Shown in pieces: positions 45,981-56,895 of a DNA stretch of 64,000 nucleotides; position 1 is the stretch's first letter; each line of letters opens with the position of its first letter. The position numbers and the translations under genes were made by a program. Origin of the DNA: Macrotrachela quadricornifera (Eukaryota; Rotifera; Eurotatoria; Philodinida; Philodinidae); the NCBI GenBank assembly GCA_022393335.1, contig JAJEKB010021158.1:605241-669240 (forward strand). Reading direction: 5' to 3'. The notes below the pieces were generated by a model. The model searched no databases. It saw nothing but the letters and a program-made list of their open reading frames with translations, and had not been told where the DNA came from.

Positions 45981-47950
45981 TATATATATTGTTTTTTTAA
46001 TTTTATTATAAAAAAAATTTTTCTTTGATGATATTCACTTTTCTGAATATTCTATTTTGCTGTTAGTATGAGTCATATGATAATTAATCTCTCATGATTT
46101 ACTTATCTTTTGGTATTGTAAGGAAGTAAAACAATTGATTATTCTAAGATCATTTACCACATAACTTGAAAATAGTTCAAAATTTTAGTTTTCGTATTTA
46201 AGATTTACTAACTGATAAATTTTAGAAACCTTATTTATTGATGTTCGTTGCTACAAAAAATACAAGAAATAAACACAAACATTGTGGAATCGTTTGATCA
46301 TTTAATTTAATCTATTTGTATCGAACAAAATTTCTTGTTATAATGAATAATTTTTATGAAAATTTTGAATTATACATCAATCAATTGATTGTAAAAAAGG
46401 AGCGAAGTATATAATACAGAACGATACGTATTTAAATATTTCGAATGTTCTTAAAGCACAAAATCTAAATATGTCATCAAAACTGAAATTTTGGGTTAGA
46501 AGAATCTTTCATCTTGTTGAAATAGGATCATCGGATTTAGTTGAGTTTGGAATATCTAAAGCAAATAAAAAGACTAAAAGCGGTACGAGTCATATACTAA
46601 TTAATGTTTGTTATTGTATTCAAGTTTAGTGACTATAAAGACATAAAAAATTGGCTGTTCTATAATAATATACAATAATATATAACATAATTTCTTAAAC
46701 ATTTATACAGTTCAGTTTTTGTAATTATGTTTTACAGTAACATCTATTAAATGTAAGATTTCTACTGCATTTGTTTATGAGTTCGAATCTGACTTATTAC
46801 TGTATCTTAACTTAAGACATGCATATGGTACATCGTATTCTTGCTCTAAAAATCAATCATCTCGCTCCCGCTCTCTTCTCCTGCTCGTAAAACCATCATT
46901 AAAAAAAACAGTGAAAGTAAATTAATCAATACAGAAAAGAAATAATTTACTTTTGAATAAAAATTAACCAATCATTCAATGTTCCTATATTCCCACCATC
47001 AAAAAAATATACAAATTCATTGTCGAAAAAAAAATCTTTACTTTTAACTAAAATTTAACCAATTGTTCAATGTCCCCATGTTCTCACGCTCATAAGAAAC
47101 TACTTATTCATTTTCACAAAAAGAAATAATGATAATCTTCGTATATCTTCCTTAATAGATAAATTAAAAAATTTTCAGGTTATAAATACACAGTTTTACT
47201 TATTTCTATATTGAAAATATCTTTTTTTAAATATATATGCTAGATTTGTCTAGTTACTTTAAATTAATTCATATTTTTCTTACATTCATTTCAATAAATC
47301 AGTGCATGTGAAAAGAAAAACCCTTAACAGAACAGAGAAATCCGCTGAAATAAAGAAATATCCGTCACTGAAGCATATATATTTTGCTCTTCCTATAATT
47401 ATATCTATACATATATATATATATATATATACGTGATATTTTACAAGGTATATAAAGTCCCATATATTCTCAGCGGACTTTAGGTAAAGTGGACATTTTT
47501 TAGATCTTTGACACTGCTGAAGAAGACAATATTGGGTAGTCCTGAAGATTCAAAAAGGAGAATAAGATCGGGTTATTGATGAAGCAGAAAATGAATAAAC
47601 ACAATACAGTTCGTGGTGAGTATACTTTGCTCACAGTTTGCCTTGATTAAACAAAGTACCTCTCCTTCATACATCATATAGTAAATTATATTCAGAATTA
47701 AAATGTCACTTTGCATCAGACCTGAACTGTATGATTTGAATAGGTTTCTTCTGAAAAATTCAGATTGATTTATTAGCACTAGCTGGTATATTTTTAAGTT
47801 TACATATCAATAACTAATTTTGTTTTGTACAAATACGGAACAACTAACGAAGAAAAGACGAGCTAATTACGAGAAAAGACCTACGCACATACTTAATAAT
47901 ATTAAACAAAAACTGAGAAATACAGAATTTAGAATGAAGAAGGATCATGA
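45981..47950. other. Intergenic; no gene recognised
   Basis: AT-rich. Contains a (TA)n run (47409-47432) and the right copy of the distant inverted repeat (47474-47512). A 37-codon ORF from 46471 followed by a possible donor is noted but not supported. Confidence 0.4.
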
Positions 47951-48427
47951 TTATGATTTGAATGAATATATAATAAAGTCAAGAAAACAGTGAAATACAT
48001 TTGAGCCTTGAAATCGAAACGTAAAAGAATCGATCTCTTTTCCATATTCAAAGCAGGTCGGCGATCCTTCAGTCCATTGAACCTTTTTCTCTTCGCCATT
48101 ATTTAGACGACGAAAAATCTGACCACCTCTACAGATATTGTGTTCCAAACAAAATTGAAAAGATCGTCGTTGATCATTTCGATATTTCGACGGAGGAATA
48201 AATTCTATTGTTAAAGTGTGGTTGAGATAATTCCAGGAACGTGAAAATTTTTCACAAGAATTCGATTGTGATTCATTGAGAACAAGTGATGAATTCTGGC
48301 AACGTGCAAAAATGGCTTCCTCACACGAGGATCCAAATCCAATTGTAGCCAAACAACTATCATCGTTAACTTGCGCACCGACCATTATAAAACTGGATGC
48401 AATAAGAACAAAAAGAATGGATATCAT
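47951..48427 (-). CDS. Putative secreted cysteine-rich protein
   Basis: Single-exon ORF of 158 residues if started at the ATG at 48427, where a classical signal peptide begins (MISILFVLIASSFIMVGAQ, cleavage probably after GAQ). An upstream in-frame ATG (48508) would add 27 residues that spoil the signal peptide arrangement. The mature part has eight cysteines, an even number suited to four disulfides, and N-glycosylation sequons (NSS, NES, NHT). No known domain is recognised. The C-terminal end (FLDFIIYSFKS) may be an intron read-through if a donor near 47990 is used. Neighbouring DNA is transposon-rich. Possibly lineage-specific. Confidence 0.6.
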   Translation of the reverse strand: MISILFVLIASSFIMVGAQVNDDSCLATIGFGSSCEEAIFARCQNSSLVLNESQSNSCEKFSRSWNYLNHTLTIEFIPPSKYRNDQRRSFQFCLEHNICRGGQIFRRLNNGEEKKVQWTEGSPTCFEYGKEIDSFTFRFQGSNVFHCFLDFIIYSFKS

Positions 48428-49485
48428 TTTCAATGTATAATAGATAACGTAACTAAAAATTAAAACAAACACGTTATTATATACACTACGAAAACAAAAC
48501 ATGGGCATCAGCCCATCTTCATTTCACCCCACCGATATGACATACTTTGTCAAGGTGAAAATAACAGATAGTAGGAGAATATGCATGACGAATGTGTGTG
48601 GTAACCTATTTAAACTGATCAATCATGGATGGGAGCGTGGGCAAAAAGAATGACCTTGAATGCTTTTTCCCTACTTTGATGGAAAATTCTCTTCATCTGC
48701 ATTTGCTTCAATGTTTTCATCTATTAAGCACGATAAATACATCAAATTTTAGGTTAATTAAAATTTATAAAACATGCTTATATTATCAAACAGCATTGTT
48801 TAATACATAATCACTTTCAACAACTATGAAATATCAGAAATACATTCAAAATAAATTTCACAATATACAGTAGTGTATGAAAAAAATTGCCGTTAGACTT
48901 TTACCAATTTTTTTTATTTCTAATGACTAATAATACATCTTCTTTCATATACCGTATACATACATACTGTACAGCTTGTGTCATAAGTCTTTGAACGCGA
49001 CAAAATTCGCTTATATAGACATCAGGGTTGGTATCTTTTTCGTTATTTCTTATTAGCGTTTGTTACTTGTTGAAAATACGGTACAAAATAAAATACGGTA
49101 CAAAATAAAATACGTTATTAATTCATATGTCATCATTGTTTTTCGTTAGTTCATCGACTTAGTAGAAAGAATAGTTAAAGTTGTTTGTATGGAAAAAAAG
49201 CTCTTCTCTCATTTCTTATTCATGAAGTAAAAACATCATTCTACTCTCAACGGATAGTTAATTCCTTTTCTACGTGTTTTCGTACTTTATCTACACAAAA
49301 GAACCTCAAACTTAGAACTTTAAAAACGTTTTTTGAGATCAATGGACACTGTGATAACAGGTGCAGATGAAAGTAATTATGAAAATTTAATAAAAACAGT
49401 TTCAAGTATAATTTCAAATGAAAATAAAAATATGAAAACCGCATCAGATACTGCTGAAAAGAAGAGAAAAAATGTATTTTTATGA
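48428..49485. other. Intergenic, nothing recognised
   Basis: No gene. A short direct repeat, GGTACAAAATAAAATACG, is found twice in tandem near 49080-49112. An ORF at 49185-49370 has no family resemblance. Confidence 0.4.
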
Positions 49486-49911
49486 AAGTATAAACCGAAT
49501 TCCACTAAAGCCCTTTGTATTGCCTGCAGTAACAATTTTTCATTTAATCATGGTAGAAAAAATGAAATTGATCGCCATATTAAGTTGAAACGACACTTGA
49601 ATAATATAAAATCGTTTAATGTAAATTGACAATTAATAAGATCAACAATAAAGCCGAACAAGGGCAGTGAAGAAATATCAGCTGTAGAAGGTCCATCTAT
49701 ATATGATGGATTGAAGCACGGTTATTCTTATTCATCTCAACAGTACACCACAAACGTTGTGAAGAAAACTTTCTCATCTTGCTCTACAATTGTAGTAAAT
49801 GTGTTAGCTCCATATTCAACACAACAAGTTTTGACGAAAGAGAAAGAAGCATTTTTTAATTCTATTTTGTTTGCCGTATTGAACGAAGGAAACACTAAGT
49901 TTTTCTTCTAG
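49486..49911 (+). pseudogene. Relic with BED/hAT-type zinc finger
   Basis: One frame reads through 49486-49911 with an in-frame TGA at about 49627. The first part has C-x2-C (CIAC), then FSFNHGRKNEIDRHIKLKRH, a C2H2 spacing typical of BED-type fingers of hAT transposases or their domesticated relatives. The remainder (ending FNSILFAVLNEGNTKFFF) resembles the linker following that finger. No catalytic domain follows. With its internal stop and missing body this is a dead fragment. Assignment rests on motif pattern alone. Confidence 0.55.
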
Positions 49912-52183
49912 TTTGTGTACAATAGTTTTCAAAATTTGGAGTGAAAAGAGGTTAATTATTCTTTAGTTTAAGTTTCTCTACAAGTAGTGTTTTTAAATTT
50001 TCACACAGTTAATAAGTATAGTTGATCTGATTGAAGATGCTGATACATATATTTTTTGGGAACGCATTGTTAACAACTATCAAATTGAATACCATCTGCT
50101 CCTAGTGACTATTACCTTCTTTTACTTAATTTATCTTGAATCTTTTCGAGTATATCGATAAATATTTTTCAAAAAATTATTAAGAAAAAACCAGTACTAA
50201 TCTTTGACCAAGTTCAATTTTTTCTTTTCAATGAGAGAGAAAGGAAAGTCCATAACTCAGCGGGAACAACAATTCGACAAGAAACTGACGACGACGATGA
50301 GAAATAAAGAAATTAAATACTTTTTGTATTCGTTTTCTGCTAATAAAGCTTATGTATCACGAACAGGTATTTTGATTTTCCCGAGATATTGTCCAAGCAA
50401 TGGTCAAAAATGGTCATTTTCACCTTATTTTGACCATTGATATTAGGATTAAAAAATTGGCCAGCCTCATTGACTTGACATATTCGGGTCATTTTAAAGA
50501 TCGAATCTATCTCTACTCACGATAAAATAGTCCCGAACAGGTATTTTGATTTTCTCAAGATATTGTCAAAATATTGGATTGAAAGTTAACGTATTGATGT
50601 GATGAATGGTTAATAATTTCAAGAATCATGATGTTTCTATGCCAATATACTTACTAAATGTGTACAAAATCCATATATCCTGAGAGTGACGTAGATTCTC
50701 TACAATTTGATATAATTTGAGCTAGTATAAGTCGCTCATATATGCATAATAAAAGTACTATCAAAGTATATGAAAAATGGCGTCAAAATGTTCGCCATGC
50801 TGAAATCTATCGATCTATATAGTTTCTTAAGTGATCTGTCGTAAAAACGTCAGTGGGCCGATTTGTGGTCAAAATGCCCCCCTCCTTTTTTTCTTTTGGA
50901 ATTCAATCTGAAATCGGAAAGACCATAGACTCTGGTAGTCCCTTGTAGTCTCTATTATTTTATGAATTACTTTATAATTCATTTACGTTATTCGCTGGAT
51001 TCTTATTTTAATCCCGTGTGTGTTCACTAAAAAAATTAAAAAAGCTGATTAGCAGTGATCAACATGTTACATACAGTCGAGGGTTAAGCGAGTCACTGCG
51101 ACGAGCATTATTTATTATTAATTAGTGTATGTTATGTCAAATGCAAAAGTATTTCAGTTTAATAAATTTTCTGATCATCGCATTTTTCATTTTTATTGAT
51201 ATGCTCATAAATTAGATGTATATTATGCGATTTTATTTTCTGACCAAATGGATGTTATTTTTGCTTGTAGAAAGCATATTGTTTTACCAAATCAGAATTG
51301 ACATTTTCACAATATTCAATTGTCAAAATTTGAAGAGTTCACTATCTTTTCTAGCATTATTAGGAGTAAAAATAATTAGTTTAAAAGATTCATACGCAAA
51401 TTAAAGAACCTTAAGATTTAGATGTAGATTTTGAAATTTTTGATGAATAATTTATTATGTACCATTACTTTGAAAATCTAAAAAATTTTCCTTATAAATA
51501 AGTGTAAACTTCTTATAAAAATTCGAGACTGGTATATCATTTTTCGAATAAAAACAAGAAAAAGATTTATTCCTAACTAACATATATTGATAGGAATTAA
51601 ACCAAATTATTCTATGTATTTCACTTTCGTGTTTTATTTAATAAAAAAGCATAGCAAAAGAATAGAGCGGATTAGTAATATGACTGTTAACAAATGATTT
51701 ATTCATTCGTTGTTGCCAATTAAAATGTTTCACATATATGTAAAATGTACTAAAATTTTGAAAAAGTGAATTTGTTATTAGAAAATAATTCTCTTAATAT
51801 TTTTTTAAAAATTAAATTTTGATCAATTTTAAGAGACTTCTCTTGAACAATGTATGACATGAGTAAAGTAAGTTTTTCTAATGAAAAAACAATTAAATCA
51901 TTCTTTTACAATTTATATAATGATACCATTGAAATATACTACTACTTCTATATTGTATTCATTAGAATATTTTTCAGATTGTTATATGTTTGAATATACG
52001 TTCTCAAGTTATTCTCTTTCTCGTAGAGAAGAGTCTTAGAAACATAAATTGTTTGTTTGATTGATTGCTTGTGTGTCCGCAGGGTCAAAAAAACATCGAA
52101 AATCGATTTTTCGAAAAAGGCATTTCTAGAGGTATTTCGATACAGGGAGTTCGAATCTGAAGTCTGTTTGGTGATCATGTGGT

Positions 52184-52440
52184 GTCAGCATTGATCAATT
52201 GATGTTAGGAATTGGTGAGGTTTGGTATTTTTCATCGAAAATAGGTGTTTTCTTCACGAAATGATGATTTCATCGTGATGGGTGATAAACACCATTTCTG
52301 ATTGTTATGGTATCAGCATTGATCAATTGATGATAGGAATTGGTGAGGTTTGATATTTTTCATCGAAAATAGGTGTTTTTTCACGAAATGATGATTTCAT
52401 CGTGGTGGGTGATGAACACCATTGCTGATTATTATTCTCT
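52184..52440. repeat. 128-bp tandem duplication
   Basis: Two nearly identical units starting TCAGCATTGATCAATTGATG at 52185 and 52313. Each contains TTTTTCATCGAAAATAGGTG and ATGATGATTTCATCGTG. The CTCTTTCTCGTAGAGAAGAG block flanks the pair on both sides (about 52014 and 52437), so the duplication may be part of a larger repeated module. Confidence 0.85.
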
Positions 52441-52539
52441 TTCTCGTAGAGAAGAGTCTTGCGAACATAAATTGTCTGCTTGATTGCTTGCTTGTATGTC
52501 CACACAAAGTCAAAAGAACATTTTACTAATAGTTTCTAT

Positions 52540-52860
52540 AAAACTTAACCAAAGGGTAATCGGGGTCCAGAAATTCGAATCTGATGTTAGTTTTTTAAAA
52601 TTTGTTTGAGAATCAATTTTTTACACAAAGGATCACTTTTTTTGCAAAAAAAAAAATTTTTTATAAGGGTTGCCCGAAGGGTAACGGTGTCGAGGAATCC
52701 AAAACTGAAGACAGTTTTCTAAAAATTTTTCAGGCTCAAGTTCTTAAATAAACGACAAATTTTTAACAAAAAACATTTGTTTTTATGAAGTTTGGTCAAA
52801 GGCAGGTGAGGCTGAGGAACTTACATCTTACTTGGTTTTTTTAATTTTATAAGTGAATAG
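52540..52860. repeat. Degenerate ~120-bp tandem repeats
   Basis: Three diverged units begin near 52550, 52670 and 52793, sharing a core of the type AAAGGGTAA, then GAGGAA or CCAGAAA, then TCTGA and a T/A-rich tail. Divergence is high, so these are old copies. Confidence 0.5.
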
Positions 52861-53235
52861 CTTGATGGTAGTTTAGAAACACGATTTCTACGAGAAAGAG
52901 AAGAGCGAGTCTTTAGACGAGCGTTACTTGTTATTTATAGAAATTTAAGTTGATGATACAAACAATTACGTAGCTTACTTTTTCGATCCTACTGCGGACT
53001 TTAATCTTCGCATTTTTTTTAAATAAATGTTTAATATGTAGACGGCACTTTTTTTTCTTTTTTCTTGTATTACATATTTTAATATAGAAGTGCTGATAAT
53101 CACGTACACATTGTTTTCGATGTGTCTATCGCTTTTTGGTTATAGAAAAGAAAGTCAGTCGTGAACAAATAAAAAACTGTATCAGCTGCTTCTATCATTA
53201 TATTAATACATTATTAATTTTTGAAATAACGCATA

Positions 53236-53579
53236 ATGTCAAATTCTTCAGCAGATGTTGCCCAGGTTAGAGATTTTTGTTTTGATGTTTGATATACTTG
53301 AATAATAAAATATTTTTGTAACTACAGGCACTTGATATAATGGATCAAGGAAAAGAATATGGAGAAAAAGAAGCACAGGGAGATCTTCTATCATCTGAAG
53401 AAGACGAGTCTGGTTATATACAAGAAGCTGCATCATGTTATGAGCATTTATTTAGTAAGATAATAAGTGCTCTGATTGACCACTTTGATAGTTATAAATT
53501 TTCGGAAAGAAACCAAAGCTGTTTTTCTTTGTCTACCATTTATATAAAAGCAATAAAAACAGCGATCACTTTACTGTGA
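53236..53579 (+). CDS. Small hypothetical protein, two exons
   Basis: Exon 1 53236-53265 (MSNSSADVAQ) and exon 2 53328-53579, joined by a 62-bp GT-AG intron in frame, giving 93 residues. The N-terminal part is acidic (GDLLSSEEDESGYIQE). No domain recognised. The intron length and the ATG just before it match local gene structure, which is the main support. The C-terminal half may instead be read-through into an intron (a possible donor AGTAAG at 53455). Could be the start of a truncated gene. Confidence 0.35.
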
Positions 53580-54503
53580 ATTTAGACAAGAAATAAACGT
53601 TTTTATTCATAAATTATTTCTCATATTGTAATAAATGTTAGATATGGTAGATAAAAAAAAAACTTTTCTTCTTGCTAGAATTTACCGTTAAGTTTTCAAC
53701 ATTTATTACTTCTATAGAGATGATAAATGAAGAGAAAAGCTTTTATTATTCGCCTAAATTTGAAATAAAGTCTTCGCATTTTTTATATAGTAAATGATAA
53801 CTGAAGGAAAACAAACCTGTTACCCTTTGCTGAATAAAGATACTATTAATTTTATTGTTTCATTAATTTTATAGGTTGAATTAGGCAGCTAAATTAAACA
53901 GCAAATGTTGAAGATACTTGTAGTATTTTATTGATTTACTCGGATCAAAACTTAGTGCATTCGATTTGGCACCTTGTGAAGGAGTTACATCTATCATTAT
54001 GACTTCCTCATCTATTCGATCATTTTTGATTTATCCATCATGGTAAGAATCTCAAGATTTCATTTTACTCCTCAGTTAAAAATTCAGATTGACTTTCAGC
54101 GTGATATTATAAAGTCAATAAAAAAAGGACAAGATCAAAGTAATGCAACATTCTGACACTTGCAAGTCTCTTAGCTCCGTTCACATTTCTAGAAAACAAT
54201 TTCAGAATTTAGAGACAGTTTTTCAAAATTCTGTTGAAATATGATTCAGGAGCAGTTTAAAGTATAAAAGATTCAAATGGGATGCGAAAATGCATCTCCC
54301 CTCGAGGTACAAATTTTTGTGGAATACAAGAGGTCGACATTGGGTATAGATGACCACCCTGGGAGACACACCAGAGATTAAAAAGTCACGTACTCGGGGA
54401 TTTTTCAGGAGAATCCTCAGGAGTTTTATTGGGAAAGTGGAATAGATAAGTTATCCACAGCTATTTATTTCTTCTCTTTCTTGTAGGGATTAATCCACCA
54501 GAC
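53580..54503. other. Intergenic, nothing recognised
   Basis: No supported gene or repeat. A pyrimidine tract ending in TTGTAG at 54486 lies just before the next small candidate gene. Confidence 0.35.
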
Positions 54504-54715
54504 ATGCGCATGGATGACACATGTATTAATCGGCAAGACGCATGGAAGTAAGTTTTTTCAGGACTTCTATCTTGCATATTATGACTGGTTTATTTTAATT
54601 TAGCGACAATCTACTTACAAATATAGCAACAAACTGGTCAACTACGGATAAAAGTACCATGATGGAACTAAGTACAGTCCAGGCCGACGAATACGGAGTC
54701 CGTACATGTGTGTAA
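54504..54715 (+). CDS. Very small two-exon candidate gene
   Basis: ATG at 54504, exon 1 54504-54547, a 56-bp GT-AG intron with consensus GTAAGT donor, exon 2 54604-54715; 51 residues, rich in Asp, Thr and Met. An acceptor-like tract (TTTCTTGTAG) ends 18 bp before the ATG. No family recognised; it may be a fragment of a decayed gene. Confidence 0.2.
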
Positions 54716-55242
54716 ACGGCCGTATATGTTCATGATACGATCGTATACCACCGTATTTTGCCGTATTACCTGTCTCAGTATTACGAGCGGGTGGTTTCGA
54801 CTTGGGAGGACAAGATGATATAATAAAAGGTGATGAATATTCAAATGAAGGTGCTCAACAAGAAGATATTAAAATATTATCTGCTCGGCAAAAAAATTAA
54901 TTCTTTTTTTTTTGTTCTTCTATGAGCATAAATGAAAAGAAGAATAAAAAAAGAAAAATAAAACTTCAAAATAAACGAATTAATATCGTTTAATGAAGAG
55001 TATCACTTGAGAAAATTAACTTCGAAAAACTTTTAGTTTTTGTTTCGAAAAAGAAAAATACAATTAACTTTGCTAAACATTACAGTCACGATATTTACAT
55101 AGTTTGTGTTTTCAGTTACTACTATTTTATCTAGGATGTTTTCCATTTTCTTCCGAAATTCGTGGTTTTATTTTTGAAAAGCATACAAGGTATCTGCATC
55201 AACTCATGTATATATTTCATAGAATAGAATATTTGTTACTTA
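54716..55242. other. Intergenic; CGTAT-rich patch
   Basis: Between about 54690 and 54790 the motifs CGTAT/ATACG occur roughly ten times in both orientations, a small palindromic cluster. The remainder is A-rich with no gene. Confidence 0.35.
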
Positions 55243-55762
55243 CGAGGGAACCTTTCCAAGTGACACTCTCCTGTTCTTGTTGAGATACTGCGTTTTTAGG
55301 TATTGGAATAACTCACTGCTGTGGTCCCCCTCAGGGACATCAAAAAAACTTATTTTCGAATTTCAACTTGAAACTTTGTATAGAGAGAGGTCTCAATGAG
55401 AGTCGTTTATTGTGAAAGTTTCAGGCCTATTCCTTGTTCCTATCTTAAGATACGGCTTTGGTAACCTATTGTCACTGGTAGGGGCAAGTGTTGATGTTCT
55501 TATTTGCCATTAAAAGCATTCAGGAGAGCTGAAACTTTCACATAAACGACTCTCATTGAGACCTCTCTCTATACAAAGTTTCAAATTGAAATTCGAAAAT
55601 GAGTTTTTTTGATGCCCCTAAGGGGGACCACGGCAGTGCGTTATTCAAATACCTTAAAAACGCAGTATCTCAACAACAACAGGCTATGGGGATAAACCCT
55701 TTTAGGGTTCTTATCCACACTATGAGTCCAAACGGAGGGTGTCACTTGGGAAGGTTCCCTCG
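55243..55762. mobile_element. PIF/Harbinger-like fold-back MITE with TTA duplication
   Basis: Left end CGAGGGAACCTTTCCAAGTG and right end its complement with one mismatch; TTA flanks both sides (55240-55242, 55763-55765), consistent with the 3-bp TWA targets of PIF/Harbinger. The arms continue inward for about 180-230 bp: the block GAGAGAGGTCTCAATGAGAG on the left pairs with CTCTCATTGAGACCTCTCTC on the right. Loop of roughly 100 bp. No ORF. Confidence 0.8.
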
Positions 55763-55765
55763 TTA

Positions 55766-56890
55766 GAGCATTTAAAGATTCCGTATAAGTTCTATAAAGT
55801 CATTTATTGTTTCGTAAGTGCTGTAATACTTCCGAGTGCATTGTACAAAACTAGCTATAGTTTCGTAAAACATATACCGAACCATTGCATCATTTAGGAA
55901 ACTATGAACAGTTTCGTACAATGTATGCTGAACTTTTTGATATTTTACGAAACCATTGATAGTTTCGTAGAACAACTAAAAGTTCCGAGTACCTTACACG
56001 AATCTATCGCAAGTTTCATAAAATATCAAAAGATTCAGCAAGTATTGTGCGAAACTGTTCACAGTTTCGTAAATGACGTAATGGTTTGGCACATCTTTTA
56101 CGAAACCATGAATACCTTCGTAAATGTTGCAAAAGTTCTGGGCATATTTTACAAAACCATTTGTAGTTTCAAAAGCCATCTAATAGTTTGGTAAATCTTA
56201 TGCGAAGCCATTAACAGTTTCGCCACTTATCTGAAGGTTCAATATACATATTATGAAACCATTGATAGTTTTGTAGAGTATCTATAGGTTCCGTATAAGT
56301 TCCGCAAACTCATCTATAGTTTCGTAAGTACTCTGATACTTTCATAAATATTGTGCGAAACTCGTGATGGTTTTGTAAAAGATATGCCGAATCATTACAT
56401 CATTTATGACACTATGAAAAGTTCTGTACAATGTAAGCTGAACCTGTTGATGTTTTACGAAACATTCGATAGATTCATATAAGGTATACGGAACTTTCAG
56501 TGACTTCATAGAATATGAAAAGGTTCAGCGTACATTGTACGAAACTGTTCATATAGTTTTGTAAAGGATGTATTAGTTCAGTATATCTTTGACGGAGTCA
56601 TGTCTAGTTTCGCACGACGTATCCAGAGCTATTAGAGCATTTACGAAACTATGGCTGGTTTCGTAGAACATATGCGGAACGTTTAAATACTATGCGAAAC
56701 TATCAATAGCTTTGTACAAAGAATACGGAACTTCTAGAGGGTTTCATAAACAAACTTCGGAACTTTTTGCAGTTTTCAGAACTTAAAAAGGTTCTTTATA
56801 ATAATTACGAAACGATTTGTATGCCACAGAACTTAAAATCGTTTCGTAGAACTGTACCAACCCTATAAAGTTCGGTAGGCCTCCTATTTT
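55766..56890. repeat. 51-bp degenerate minisatellite built on palindromic TACGAAAC...GTTTCGTA
   Basis: A core of TACGAAACCATT, short spacer, then AGTTTCGTA recurs with a period of 51 bp: the GAAAC starts at 56051, 56102, 56152-56153, 56203 and 56254 are successive units. About 20 units fill the region with decaying identity. Because 51 is a multiple of three, open frames appear on both strands (e.g. 55904-56194 plus, 55975-55772 minus) with a repeating FYETI..F pattern; I read these as by-products. The array ends at the Penelope-like fragment (56896), after a T-run and CAGTG. Confidence 0.85.
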
Positions 56891-56895
56891 TTTTT

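Larger units (their letters stand above)
49912..53235. other. 3.3-kb non-coding accessory region with several low-copy repeats
   Basis: No gene found. Related sentences recur: GAACAGGTATTTTGATTTTC with GAGATATTGTC at about 50361 and 50533; the 128-bp tandem duplication and the 120-bp degenerate repeats listed separately; and the palindromic CTCTTTCTCGTAGAGAAGAG at about 52014 and 52437. Confidence 0.45.

Noticed and set aside
46471..46583. Short ORF MSSKLKFWVRRIFHL... ending at a possible GT donor
   Set aside because: No acceptable downstream exon, no family match and a weak donor; could be chance.
48428..48508. 27-residue extension of the secreted protein
   Set aside because: Would bury the signal peptide; the ATG at 48427 gives a standard secretory start.
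55772..56194. Overlapping ORFs on both strands with FYETI-type repeats
   Set aside because: Explained by the 51-bp (17-codon) palindromic repeat; listed as a repeat, with the coding possibility kept only as a finding.
55766..56890. CRISPR-like regular repeats
   Set aside because: Units are degenerate and contiguous, without conserved repeats plus unique spacers, and the DNA is eukaryotic.
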